A stretch of DNA of 64,000 nt from Vibrio fluvialis (lineage in GTDB: Bacteria; Pseudomonadota; Gammaproteobacteria; Enterobacterales; Vibrionaceae): contig NZ_UHIP01000002.1 in the NCBI RefSeq assembly GCF_900460245.1, positions 992,001-1,056,000 of the forward strand. Reading direction: 5' to 3'. Position 1 is the stretch's first letter, and every line of letters begins with the position of its first letter. The notes under the pieces are model-generated. The model had not been told where the DNA came from, did no database searches, and saw only the letters and a program-made list of their open reading frames with translations. This document shows, piece after piece, positions 1-8,399 of the stretch. A program made the position numbers and the translations under genes.

Positions 1-154
1 GATCCTCGAAGGTGAGGTGATGTTTTACAGTGAGTTCTATGAACCGGTTCTGCTGGCAGAAGGTGACAGTGTGTATTACGACGCCAATATGGGGCATATG
101 TTGGTCTCGGTGAGCGATGAAGATGCGCTGATCTTGTGGGTCACGGCCAAATAA
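1..154 (+). CDS. C-terminal fragment of a cupin-domain protein, probably an XRE-cupin transcriptional regulator (5' end outside window)
   Basis: Frame 2 is open from the window edge to TAA at 152-154, giving 50 residues that begin ILEGEVMFYSE and end LILWVTAK. The pattern (LEGEV, an acidic turn, AEGDSVYYDA, then GHMLVSVSDEDALIL) is the last half of a small cupin beta-barrel, as at the C-terminus of HTH-cupin regulators. In Vibrio an XRE-cupin regulator commonly sits directly upstream of gcvT in the glycine-cleavage locus, which fits the next gene. The DNA-binding domain lies outside the window, so the regulator call is inference from context; the cupin fold is the safer part. Confidence 0.7.
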   Translation, partial: ILEGEVMFYSEFYEPVLLAEGDSVYYDANMGHMLVSVSDEDALILWVTAK

Positions 155-457
155 AGTGAAAAACTGAAAAATTTCCTATAGTGAAGGCAACCGTTTGCTT
201 TTTGTTGTGAATTGAAGAAAAATGCGCCGCAGTGATGAGAATATCGTCGTTGCGGCGTTTTTCTTTTGCAGTCTTAAATGTGATTGAGTTGTTAATTATG
301 ACAATTCGCACTGTTTTGAACTTGTTAATGCGCTAAAACAGGCGCATCCTTGTTTACTATTGGAAACATGGTTTCCTGATAGGAACTTTTGCTACAGTTT
401 TTGCTAAACACTAGCGGCTACACTCGAAAGACTGAGTCTGGCTTAATGGAGAAGAAA
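155..457 (+). promoter_or_regulatory. Intergenic region and gcvT leader with two perfect short inverted repeats
   Basis: After the terminator at 223-264 this gene-free stretch carries two perfect inverted repeats close to gcvT. GGAAAC-ATG-GTTTCC lies at 362-376 and AGAC-TGA-GTCT at 429-439. They could be operators (for instance for the cupin regulator encoded upstream) or parts of an mRNA leader. I looked for a glycine riboswitch, since gcvT is a classic target, and did not find its conserved core. The Shine-Dalgarno GGAGAAG at 448-454 sets the gcvT start. Confidence 0.4.
223..264 (+). terminator. Intrinsic terminator of the cupin regulator gene
   Basis: CGCCGCA and TGCGGCG arms around a loop of about 17 bases, followed by TTTTTCTTTT. 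It separates the cupin gene from gcvT, so gcvT should have its own promoter. Confidence 0.8.
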
Positions 458-1591
458 ATGACTCAAGAACATGCGACACAAGAACTCCTGATCACACCAT
501 TGCACGCGCTTCATTTGGAAGTTGGCGCGAAGATGGTGCCTTTTGCGGGTTACGATATGCCGGTGCAGTACGCTCTGGGCGTAAAGAAAGAGCACTTGCA
601 CACTCGTGAAGCAGCAGGTCTGTTTGACGTTTCACACATGGGTCAGCTTCGTCTGCACGGTGAAGGTGCGGCGGCGGCGCTGGAAACTTTGGTTCCAGTC
701 GATGTGGTCGATCTTGCCGAAGGTAAGCAGCGTTACGCATTCTTTACTAATGAGCAGGGCGGTATTCTGGATGACCTGATGGTGGCTAATCTGGGTGATC
801 ATCTGTTTGTAGTCGTGAACGCAGCGTGTAAAGAACAAGACATCAATCACCTGCAAGCACATCTGCCATCAGGTGTTGAGCTGGAAATCATTGACGACCG
901 CGCTCTGTTGGCTCTGCAAGGCCCAAAAGCGGCTGAAGTGCTGGCTCGCCTGCAACCAGCGGTCGCTGATATGCTGTTTATGGATATCCAACAAGTGCAA
1001 ATCGACGGCATCGACTGCATCGTAAGCCGCAGTGGTTACACGGGCGAAGATGGTTACGAAATTTCTGTGCCGGCTGACAAAGCAGAAGCACTGGCTCGTA
1101 CGCTGACAGCGTTTGAAGAGGTAGAGTGGATTGGTCTGGGCGCGCGTGACTCGCTACGTCTGGAGTGCGGTCTGTGCCTGTATGGTCACGATCTTGATGA
1201 AACCACCACGCCAGTTGAAGCCAGCCTGCTGTGGGCAATTCAGCCAGTTCGTCGCACGGGCGGCGCGCGTGAAGGCGGTTTCCCAGGTGCGGATATCATT
1301 CTGTCTCAAATCGCAACGAAAGATGTGTCACGTAAGCGTGTGGGTCTGGTTGGTCAAACCAAAGCACCAGTGCGTGAAGGCACTGAATTGTTTGATGCTG
1401 AAGGCGCAAAAATTGGTATCGTGACCAGCGGCACTGCCGGTCCAACTGCGGGTATCCCAGTCTCTATGGCTTACGTGCGCGCGGATCTGTCTGCAATTGG
1501 CACGGAAGTGTTTGCTGAAGTACGCGGTAAAATGCTGCCAATGTTGGTTGAAAAAATGCCGTTTGTACCGCAACGCTACTACCGCGGTTAA
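458..1591 (+). CDS. gcvT: Aminomethyltransferase (glycine cleavage system T protein)
   Basis: The T protein takes the aminomethyl group from lipoylated H protein and transfers a methylene group to tetrahydrofolate, releasing ammonia. The 377-residue product shows the family pattern: LHALHLEVGAKMVPFAGYDMPVQ near the N-terminus, VSHMGQ, SRSGYTGEDGYEI and the ARDSLRLECGLCLYGHDLD segment of the folate-binding core, then the C-terminal barrel. ATG at 458 was chosen because GGAGAAG precedes it by the usual spacing and MTQEHATQ is a typical Vibrio start; an in-frame ATG at 446 lies inside that ribosome site. The gcvH, gcvP and glyA partners are not in the window and presumably lie upstream of the cupin gene. 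A strong terminator follows. Confidence 0.96.
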   Translation: MTQEHATQELLITPLHALHLEVGAKMVPFAGYDMPVQYALGVKKEHLHTREAAGLFDVSHMGQLRLHGEGAAAALETLVPVDVVDLAEGKQRYAFFTNEQGGILDDLMVANLGDHLFVVVNAACKEQDINHLQAHLPSGVELEIIDDRALLALQGPKAAEVLARLQPAVADMLFMDIQQVQIDGIDCIVSRSGYTGEDGYEISVPADKAEALARTLTAFEEVEWIGLGARDSLRLECGLCLYGHDLDETTTPVEASLLWAIQPVRRTGGAREGGFPGADIILSQIATKDVSRKRVGLVGQTKAPVREGTELFDAEGAKIGIVTSGTAGPTAGIPVSMAYVRADLSAIGTEVFAEVRGKMLPMLVEKMPFVPQRYYRG

Positions 1592-1603
1592 TCCGAGATA
1601 CTG

Positions 1604-1637
1604 AAAAAACAGCCCCTCTTGAGGGGCTGTTTTTTTA
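1604..1637 (+). terminator. Intrinsic terminator of gcvT
   Basis: AACAGCCCCTC / GAGGGGCTGTT stem with a two-base centre, followed by a run of Ts. The A-run on the left means it could also act on the minus strand. Confidence 0.93.
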
Positions 1638-1744
1638 TTTATCATTCATACTTTGGTTTAGCAATGTAAAGACGCGTAAAGAGAGTTTTGCTGAATATTA
1701 CGTATCAAGTACTATCTGAGAACTTTTACTTAAAGGATATAGAC

Positions 1745-2800
1745 ATGAAGAAATGGAAGGCTTTGGCGGCGCTCACGTATTCCCTTTCTGCAATTCCCTC
1801 ATTCGCGGCCACCACCGATGTCACGACTTATATTGTTAATGGTACGTCGACCAGTGTCAGTACATACGGATCTTTTGTCAGCCTGTTTTACGATCGTATT
1901 GAATTCGACGGCGTGTATGGCGTCGGCAGTTACTGCGGCGGCACCATGCTTGACGCGACGCACGTGCTCACGGCCGCGCACTGCATCTTTGATGGTTTGG
2001 GCAATCTGGACGAAGATTACATGCTGTTTACCGTGGTCGGTCAAACGGATGATGAATCTGCTTTTCCAAATGGCAGCATTGAGACTGTGCGGGCTTCGGA
2101 GTTCTATTACCATCCTGATTACGAAGACTCATCCACCAATTTATGGCCAAACGACATCGCTATTATCAAACTGGAATCGAGCCTCAATGTGGTTGACTAT
2201 ACCGATATCCCCAGTGATGACTCCTATCGCTTAGGAACAGATGGCACAGATGATGATACCAACGACAATGTCTTTGAGGCTGTTGGTCACGGTAATACAA
2301 GCACCGGGGTAGACAACACCAATGATCTGTTAGTCACGGATATGACCTATGTTTCGAACACAACATGTCAATTGGATTTGCCTTCTTTAACCAGTAAACA
2401 GATTTGCTTTAAAGGTGACTATAGCGTTTCAACAGGGCTCGACAATGGTACGTGTCAGGGTGATTCTGGCGGCCCGATATATCGAAATGTCAGTGGTTCG
2501 TTAACCCAAGTTGGTATTGTCAGCTTTGGTCCAACGACCTGCGGCAGTGGCTGGACTAACTCTGATGCGGATGCCGTGTTTACCGAAGTGTACGATTACA
2601 CCAGTTGGATTAACAGCGTGCTGGCCGGAACGGAAACACCTGCCTTTACGGCGACTGATGCGAAACGCTTGGCTTATCTCGGTCTGAGTTCGACGTCGTC
2701 GGACAGTGGTGGAGGCGGTTCTCTGGGGCTGGCTGGGTTTGCATCGCTGCTGGCACTTGGCTTATGGCGAACGCGCAAACGCATCTCTTCAGAACACTAA
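1745..2800 (+). CDS. Secreted trypsin-like (S1) serine protease with GlyGly-CTERM tail
   Basis: The 351-residue protein starts at ATG 1745, 8-9 bases after AAAGGA, with a signal peptide (about residues 1-21, ending PSFA-A). Mature S1 features follow: YIVNG, the chymotrypsin-like activation junction; TAAHC with catalytic His79; NDIAIIKL with Asp137; GDSGGP with Ser241. The C-terminus has a Ser/Gly linker with GGGG, a hydrophobic helix (LGLAGFASLLALGLW) and an RTRKR basic end. That is the GlyGly-CTERM sorting signal, which in Vibrio is cut by rhombosortase before or during type II secretion, as for the VesA/B/C proteases. No rhombosortase or type II genes are nearby. Substrate is unknown; self-activation by cleavage before IVNG is expected from the family. 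Confidence 0.93.
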   Translation: MKKWKALAALTYSLSAIPSFAATTDVTTYIVNGTSTSVSTYGSFVSLFYDRIEFDGVYGVGSYCGGTMLDATHVLTAAHCIFDGLGNLDEDYMLFTVVGQTDDESAFPNGSIETVRASEFYYHPDYEDSSTNLWPNDIAIIKLESSLNVVDYTDIPSDDSYRLGTDGTDDDTNDNVFEAVGHGNTSTGVDNTNDLLVTDMTYVSNTTCQLDLPSLTSKQICFKGDYSVSTGLDNGTCQGDSGGPIYRNVSGSLTQVGIVSFGPTTCGSGWTNSDADAVFTEVYDYTSWINSVLAGTETPAFTATDAKRLAYLGLSSTSSDSGGGGSLGLAGFASLLALGLWRTRKRISSEH

Positions 2801-2820
2801 GCGCTTTGTATCGGGTAGAT

Positions 2821-2854
2821 AAACAGGCAGCAATCGCGTCTGCCTGTTTCTTTT
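2821..2854 (+). terminator. Intrinsic terminator of the serine protease gene
   Basis: AAACAGGCAG / CTGCCTGTTT ten-pair stem, loop of nine, then TTCTTTT. Confidence 0.88.
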
Positions 2855-2863
2855 GGCATCGAG

Positions 2864-4189
2864 TTAAGCGGCTTCGCTCAAAATGGTATTACGCCCGCCT
2901 TCTTTGGCCATGTAGAGTAAGCGGTCGGCTTGCTTAATGGCATCGTCGACAGACTCTATAACCGGCCAGACGCCACCGGAAATCGTCACTTTAGGAGCCT
3001 GAACAAAGCGCGCAACATCTTCGCGAATTCGATCGAAGATACGTACGGCCTGTTCTGTTGAATCGGTTTTGATCACCACCACAAACTCTTCACCGCCAAA
3101 GCGGAACGCATAATCGGTTAAACGGATGCGGCTTTTAATGACGGAGGCCACACGCTTAATGACTTGGTCGCCGATATCATGACCATACTTATCGTTCACC
3201 GATTTAAAATGGTCGATATCGAGAATGCACAAGTAATAGCGGCCGTCTGGCGTCAATTGACGACTGACTTTTTTCAGATAGTGCCGATTATGCAGCCCGG
3301 AAAGTTCATCGGTGAAAGTGATTTTGCTCAGCTCCAGCTTGTCTTTGCGAATGCGATAGAGGTAGAGGCTGACACCGGCTGTAATACTGCCAAACATAAG
3401 AATCAGGTAGAAATAGGGCGGAACCAGTTCGTGATTATCGACAACTTTCACCAGATAAGTTTTGCTGTTATCGATCAGATCTAACTTACGGTAAATAAAG
3501 CTGAAGTCGTCATACTCCAATAACCCGGCAAAGCGGCTACTGCGCTGTAAATCCTGCCACACTTTAGGAAAAGTATCGCCCAGATTGCTCATACTCTCGA
3601 TGCCGACACGAGAACTGGAGTAGACCGTACCCACATCGTTAACCAGTAGCATGTTGTCTCTGCCAATATCAGAAAACTCTTTCAGATGGATCTCAAGCAC
3701 CAGGTAACCGATATGACGTTGGTCGCGGTAGATAGCTTTAAATTCAGTAAATACACCCCATTGAGGCGCGATAAGCAGTTGGGTTTGTTGGCGGTTGAGG
3801 CTGCTTGAGTAGTAGTTGTTATAAGCATTGATCCATTTTGAATAGCGATAACCGGAAGGCGGGTTCTTTGAGACGATTTCCATCGATTTAATCAGCGATT
3901 GCGCTGAGAGGAGTTGCTTTGATAGGTCAAGGAATGCGGACTTAGAATCAAAATATTGTTCGGCGACTTGCGAGTCACCAATAGCAAGAAAGCTGGCGGC
4001 CAGATTGCGTTTGAGGATCAATGTTTCCTCCAGTGTTTTAAGCTGGACGGCGAAATCGGATTCTTTGTCAGATTTCACATAACGCATCGGAGTATTGATA
4101 AGAAATACGATGACGAGTGTAAACAGAAGGCACCTGACCTCCAGATGAAAGGACGACGATGTGGATATTGGGGTTTGATTGAGGATCAT
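2864..4189 (-). CDS. Membrane-bound diguanylate cyclase with periplasmic sensor region
   Basis: This 441-residue protein should make c-di-GMP from two GTP at the inner membrane. Visible parts: membrane segment about 18-34, a periplasmic region of about 220 residues (35-256) that looks like a Cache-type sensor, second membrane segment about 257-279, then a full GGDEF domain with LSGLHNR, DIDHFKSVNDKYGHDIGD and GGEEF at 365-369. An inhibitory I-site RLTD (356-359) lies five residues before GGEEF, so product feedback is likely. The start at 4189 keeps the first membrane segment; no later Met would. The ligand is unknown. A hairpin touches the start codon on its 5' side (separate entry). It converges with the protease gene and lies downstream of the EAL gene on the same strand. 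Confidence 0.92.
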   Translation of the reverse strand: MILNQTPISTSSSFHLEVRCLLFTLVIVFLINTPMRYVKSDKESDFAVQLKTLEETLILKRNLAASFLAIGDSQVAEQYFDSKSAFLDLSKQLLSAQSLIKSMEIVSKNPPSGYRYSKWINAYNNYYSSSLNRQQTQLLIAPQWGVFTEFKAIYRDQRHIGYLVLEIHLKEFSDIGRDNMLLVNDVGTVYSSSRVGIESMSNLGDTFPKVWQDLQRSSRFAGLLEYDDFSFIYRKLDLIDNSKTYLVKVVDNHELVPPYFYLILMFGSITAGVSLYLYRIRKDKLELSKITFTDELSGLHNRHYLKKVSRQLTPDGRYYLCILDIDHFKSVNDKYGHDIGDQVIKRVASVIKSRIRLTDYAFRFGGEEFVVVIKTDSTEQAVRIFDRIREDVARFVQAPKVTISGGVWPVIESVDDAIKQADRLLYMAKEGGRNTILSEAA

Positions 4190-4190
4190 G

Positions 4191-4219
4191 CGCCTGAAAC
4201 ACTTCCGTATGTTTCGGCG
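4191..4219 (-). promoter_or_regulatory. RNA hairpin immediately 5' of the diguanylate cyclase start codon
   Basis: Read on the minus strand, CGCC-GAAACA pairs with TGTTTC-A-GGCG around an eight-base loop, ending one base before the ATG. The only Shine-Dalgarno-like bases (GGAAG in the loop, AGG in the stem) are inside the structure, so folding could limit translation. That consequence is inference. Confidence 0.35.
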
Positions 4220-4310
4220 ATATTATGGAGCAATCTCACTAAAATCCAGTCACTTAGATGAAGGATTTATGACCATGAAAGGTTATCGGAGCTACTTCAC
4301 ACCCTGTGGT

Positions 4311-6026
4311 TTAACCAGAGGTCAGGTTACTTGAAAGTGTATAACGGCTCGCACTGGCCAGCGATAGCGGCTTGGAGAACCAGTAGCCTTGCAGGTAAGA
4401 AGCGCCCATTTCTCGAAACTTCTGGTACATGCCGCTGTTTTCGATACCTTCAATGACGATATCGACCCCTTTACTGCGGCAAAGCTGAATAATGAAGTTC
4501 AGGTATTGTTCTGATGCACGATTGGTCAGTGTTTTGGTCGCCATCGAGCGGTCAATCTTGATCTGATTGAGTGGCAGATCAAAGAAACTGTGGATCGAAC
4601 TCAATCCTGCGCCAAAATCATCCAGAGAGAGCTGAAACCCCATTTTACTCAGTGTATCGAGTTGGTGTAACGCATTTTTGTTGCCATCGAGAATAACCGT
4701 TTCCGTCAGCTCGAGCACAATCGACTTAGGGGCAATGCCGGCTTCATCCGCCATCATTTTGATGTTAGATGGAAATGTGCTGTTGAGGAGCTGCAAAACG
4801 GAGACGTTGATATTCACGCGAATGTTCACACCATTGACCTGGTTGTAACGGCTGATGAATTCGCATGCTTTTTCAAACACTTGATAACCCAGTTCGGTGA
4901 TCAAGCCCTTCTTTTCCGCAACCGGGATAAACTCATCCGGAAATATTTCGCCAAACTCTTTCGAACGCCAGCGAACCAATGCTTCAAAGCTCGACACCTG
5001 GCCGCTTTGTGCGTTGAGAATCGGTTGGAACTTGACGGATAAAGAGCGGGACTGCAGTGCCTCTTTCAAACCTCGTTCAATGTAGAAGAAGCGATCAACC
5101 GCGCGCTGAGTTTTACCGTTGTAGATCTCGATGCGTGAGCGATTTTTCTCACCCGCGTACTGACATGTACGAGAGGCGATATTGATGATTTGTTCGGCGC
5201 TGTACTCGGAAGAAAACTCCGGATACACCCCGATGCTCATACTGTCTCCGAACAGATGACCGTGCTCCTGCGCTGATTTTGAGTAGCGCTCAAGAATGTC
5301 TTGGCACAGTGCCGTCAGGTTTTCACTACTGACCGGGTGGTTAAGCAGGATGGCAAAATCATCAGAACGAACCCGATAGAATTCAGTATCGTGGCTGGTT
5401 ATGGTATTCAGCGCGGATATCAAATGGTGCAGAATGTGCTGAACGACTTCGGTACCGTATTGGTTTAGGTACGATTTGATGTCGTCAATCTGAATGTAAA
5501 CCAGTGTGCCGGACTGAGCGTCGTTAAGCTTTATCTGGTCAATGTCTTTAAGGAGTTTGGTTGCGTTCGCCAAGCCCGAAACATTGTCATAAAAGGCGGC
5601 CTGATTTAGGTATGACTCCATCAGTTTCTGGTCGGAAATATCGCGATGACTGCCGACCATAAATGTTTCGCCGTCGTGCTCCTTGGTCACCGCGGTACCA
5701 AGAATCCAGACATACTGTCCATTCGTCTTACGTGCGCGATATTGGGTGGTAACGCGACCTTCGTGGATCACATGGTCGTTGACTCGTTCTTCGAGCTGAA
5801 TTCTATCTTGCGGGTGCACGACAGAATACCATTCGCTGAGTGTGATGGTGGAGGCGTTAAAACCAAATTGTTGATAAAAGCCAGGGTTGTAAAACGTCAT
5901 ACAACCCTGTTCATCCATGTGAAAAATCCCTTCACTAAAGACGTCAAAAATATGGACCAAACGCTTTTGGTGAGCGTCCGAAAACATATTGACTAAGTGC
6001 GGGGTTTTCTCCTGCGTCAATGACAT
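4311..6026 (-). CDS. PAS / degenerate GGDEF / EAL c-di-GMP phosphodiesterase
   Basis: A 571-residue cytoplasmic protein likely to hydrolyse c-di-GMP to pGpG. Domains: PAS about 20-135 (ending VGSHRDISDQK), GGDEF-like 140-300 in which the signature is RSDDF (220-224), so no cyclase activity is expected, and EAL 315-560. The EAL domain keeps the catalytic set: FEALVRW (E348), LELTE (439-442), DDFGAG (469-474), IKID, EGIE and QGYWFSKP. A dead GGDEF next to a live EAL usually acts as a GTP-sensing or structural module. ATG 6026 has AGGTG about nine bases upstream. No membrane segment is seen. The PAS ligand is unknown. It may be co-transcribed with the downstream cyclase gene 120 bases away, since no terminator separates them. 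Confidence 0.92.
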   Translation of the reverse strand: MSLTQEKTPHLVNMFSDAHQKRLVHIFDVFSEGIFHMDEQGCMTFYNPGFYQQFGFNASTITLSEWYSVVHPQDRIQLEERVNDHVIHEGRVTTQYRARKTNGQYVWILGTAVTKEHDGETFMVGSHRDISDQKLMESYLNQAAFYDNVSGLANATKLLKDIDQIKLNDAQSGTLVYIQIDDIKSYLNQYGTEVVQHILHHLISALNTITSHDTEFYRVRSDDFAILLNHPVSSENLTALCQDILERYSKSAQEHGHLFGDSMSIGVYPEFSSEYSAEQIINIASRTCQYAGEKNRSRIEIYNGKTQRAVDRFFYIERGLKEALQSRSLSVKFQPILNAQSGQVSSFEALVRWRSKEFGEIFPDEFIPVAEKKGLITELGYQVFEKACEFISRYNQVNGVNIRVNINVSVLQLLNSTFPSNIKMMADEAGIAPKSIVLELTETVILDGNKNALHQLDTLSKMGFQLSLDDFGAGLSSIHSFFDLPLNQIKIDRSMATKTLTNRASEQYLNFIIQLCRSKGVDIVIEGIENSGMYQKFREMGASYLQGYWFSKPLSLASASRYTLSSNLTSG

Positions 6027-6328
6027 ATCAATGCACCTGGCTCTACTGAATCATTTGGATTCTGAGCAATCAATGTTAAAGCAACTAAATAGGGAAATAG
6101 AAGGTGTTGATAACAAATTTATTAATATATTTCTTTTAAGCGTCAACTATATACTTTACGAAAGAATGTCTCAATTATGAAATTTTATGTAAATAATAAG
6201 CGTGCGTATGCGCATGATTTTGACGCAACAGAGTTTGATTTGATAATGATTTGTGTTAGCAAATTTAAACCACAAAAAAAGCGGCATAAAGCCGCTTTTT
6301 ATAACCAATGCAGGTAATGAGCAGGGTA
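6027..6328. other. AT-rich intergenic region between the EAL gene and gsk
   Basis: About 300 bases without a convincing gene. It holds the gsk terminator (6273-6302) and the promoter side of the EAL gene, which must lie here on the minus strand. A 63-codon plus-strand frame exists (5989-6180) but has no ribosome site or recognisable protein pattern, and I do not call it. Confidence 0.5.
6273..6302 (-). terminator. Intrinsic terminator of gsk
   Basis: On the minus strand AAAAAGCGGC / GCCGCTTTTT with a short loop, followed by further Ts. Confidence 0.9.
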
Positions 6329-7633
6329 TCAACGATCCCAGTAAGTCTCTTCCAGACTGTCTTCACGTTCAGGTAGAGCACGCGACAGACGCGGTGAGTG
6401 CTGCGTCAACACTTCATAGCTGACGCGGTTAGCGTACTTACACACCTGCGACAGCGAAGAGTAAGTCAGGTATTCACGGTCATGTTTGGCTGAATTCGGC
6501 ACGTTGCGAAGGTGGTAGCTGTTTGCTGCCATGTCGTGCAACAAGGCGGACAATGCGCCATCGCCGGCACCATTGGTATTTTTGATTTCCAGCGGGCCGC
6601 CCAGATAAGGGCCGATGTGTGAATAAACACGCAGTGGATGGTCGCAATCTTGCTGGCGCATCGCGCGGCTGAATTCGTATTTATTGAACTCAGGAATATT
6701 ACCCGGCAGAAGCGGCAGTTCGGTTTCGCGTTTCACCGCTTGGTCAACATAACCTGCCATGTAAAGGCCAACCGGACCGGCGGTGCATAGCACCAAATCC
6801 ACCCATTCCAGTGCTTTGTCAGCAGCGAGAAGCGGATCTTTCTTGCCTGTCAGCGCTTCACCTTCTTCTTCGTTCATCGCCAGAACCGTGACATGCTCTT
6901 TCAGGTAGTCCTGCCACCATTTTTCATTACCTTCGATCACGTACTTAGTGCCGAGAGTCAGCACCACAGGTACAGATTTCGCTTTGGCAATGTCAATGGC
7001 ACGTTGCACGGCTTTTGGCATTGGATCTTCAGGCTTGCCACGCATCAGATAAGAGGAAACAACCAGCGCTGATGCTTTATCAAACACCTCTTCCGGAATG
7101 CTTTCTGGATGCAGTTGGTTCATGTGACCTTCGTTGATGGCGAAAGTGCGTTCACCGTCTTCTGAGATCAACGTGTAGCAACGTCCGATCGGGCCGTCCA
7201 CAGTCTGCAGGTGGTTCAGGTTCATGCGTGAGGAAGTGCGGCACAAATAGCGATACGCATAAGACCCGACCTCGATATTTTTGGACATCACCCCCAACAG
7301 CACAGATTTACTGTCTGCCAGTACAGAGTAGTTGTGCAGGGTGTTACCGATGGTATCGCCCGGGTATTGGTGCGTGATCAGTCCGCGTTCTACCAGTTCG
7401 TCGTAAAGCGCATCGGCTTTACTCTCTTCCAGTACCAGAGAGTGTCCTTTACTCAGGTCATATTTTTCTAAGAATTCATTATCCACACGCGCTTCAATAT
7501 CAACGATAGTCTGGCCGACACCGACGACAGTAGGGCGATGGAGATGAGTAGATTGTTGGATTTGATTAACCAACGGATCACGAGCGTGCGTGGGAAAATA
7601 ATGCTTAGATTTGCGCTGTCCAGGAAACTTCAT
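6329..7633 (-). CDS. gsk: Inosine-guanosine kinase (purine nucleoside salvage)
   Basis: Phosphorylates guanosine and inosine to GMP and IMP in salvage. The 434 residues equal the length of E. coli Gsk and begin MKFPGQRKSKHYFP, the characteristic Gsk N-terminus. It is a PfkB/ribokinase fold: an early GxxxxD-type nucleoside-binding region (VGVGQTIVDIEARVD), and near the C-terminus the anion-hole and catalytic-base motif NTNGAGDGALSALL, where GAGDG contains the catalytic Asp. Flanked by its own terminator downstream and a separate promoter region upstream, so it appears to be a single-gene unit. Confidence 0.95.
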   Translation of the reverse strand: MKFPGQRKSKHYFPTHARDPLVNQIQQSTHLHRPTVVGVGQTIVDIEARVDNEFLEKYDLSKGHSLVLEESKADALYDELVERGLITHQYPGDTIGNTLHNYSVLADSKSVLLGVMSKNIEVGSYAYRYLCRTSSRMNLNHLQTVDGPIGRCYTLISEDGERTFAINEGHMNQLHPESIPEEVFDKASALVVSSYLMRGKPEDPMPKAVQRAIDIAKAKSVPVVLTLGTKYVIEGNEKWWQDYLKEHVTVLAMNEEEGEALTGKKDPLLAADKALEWVDLVLCTAGPVGLYMAGYVDQAVKRETELPLLPGNIPEFNKYEFSRAMRQQDCDHPLRVYSHIGPYLGGPLEIKNTNGAGDGALSALLHDMAANSYHLRNVPNSAKHDREYLTYSSLSQVCKYANRVSYEVLTQHSPRLSRALPEREDSLEETYWDR

Positions 7634-7710
7634 GTGTTAAGTGGGCAATGGTGAAAAATTTTCGTGAATAATATCACAAAAATTTATTTGAAGTTTCACT
7701 TTTACGACAT

Positions 7711-7744
7711 AAAAGAGCGACTCAGATCAAGTCGCTCTCTTTTA
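7711..7744 (-). terminator. Intrinsic terminator of creA
   Basis: AGAGCGAC / GTCGCTCT stem around nine bases with T-runs on both sides; placed just after the creA stop codon on the minus strand. Confidence 0.85.
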
Positions 7745-7753
7745 ATACAATAA

Positions 7754-8230
7754 TTACTTGTCGGTAGGGGCTGGGAACGCGTTGTAAGCTTTGGTTCCCC
7801 ACAATGGAACGGTCGACAGGCTGTGTTTGAAGCTGCCTGATGTCTCTTTGGTTGAATAAGAGACGTACATCAGCGTTTGTGTTTGTGCATCGAAAATTCG
7901 ACGGATCTTCATGGTTTTGAAGAAAATACTTTTCGATTTTTTAAACACGACATCGCCCGCTTTCGACTTGTCGATTTTCGCGATCATTTCTGGTGTGATT
8001 TCGCCCGTTTGACGGCAAGAAATTGAAGAATCGGAAGGATCAGCCAGACTCAGATCGGCTTCAATGCTGGCAATGTGGCAAGTCACGCCAGGGACATCAG
8101 GGTCAGTCAGGTTGTTGAGCTTAATATCTTGGGTCGTAAACACGCCCAGACTCACATCGCCGACTTCTGAGCTGTCACAAGCGGCAAGAGCGAGGGTGCA
8201 AAGGGAAACCACGGCTAATTTCTTGATCAT
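7754..8230 (-). CDS. creA: CreA family protein, predicted lipoprotein
   Basis: 158 residues from ATG 8230. The N-terminus MIKKLAVVSLCTLALAAC is a lipoprotein signal with an LAAC lipobox, so the mature protein should be a periplasm-facing lipoprotein. The body matches the CreA family closely: DPDVPGVTCHIAS, DPSDSSISCRQTGEI, VVFKKSKSIFFKTMKIRRIFD and a C-terminal STVP. E. coli CreA is 157 residues and sits by the creBCD system, but no creBCD lies here; the molecular function of CreA is not established. An upstream in-frame ATG at 8365 would add 45 unrelated residues in front of the lipobox and was rejected. Confidence 0.9.
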   Translation of the reverse strand: MIKKLAVVSLCTLALAACDSSEVGDVSLGVFTTQDIKLNNLTDPDVPGVTCHIASIEADLSLADPSDSSISCRQTGEITPEMIAKIDKSKAGDVVFKKSKSIFFKTMKIRRIFDAQTQTLMYVSYSTKETSGSFKHSLSTVPLWGTKAYNAFPAPTDK

Positions 8231-8399
8231 TTTATAATTCCAACTGTTCGTGTTGGATTTATGATAGCAGTATGTTTCGATAAAAACAGACAAGAATTGT
8301 GCTAGACTCCGGGTTTGCGACGCTTTGCCAACTGTTTCACTCGATGTTTGATGGATGGCCAGCACTTGAACTTTTGTTAACGATAAAGAAGTACGCCTT

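Noticed and set aside
155..457. Glycine riboswitch before gcvT
   Set aside because: The conserved aptamer core bases are not visible; only simple palindromes are present.
5989..6180. 63-codon plus-strand gene upstream of the EAL gene
   Set aside because: Overlaps the EAL start region, lacks a ribosome site and shows no protein-like pattern.
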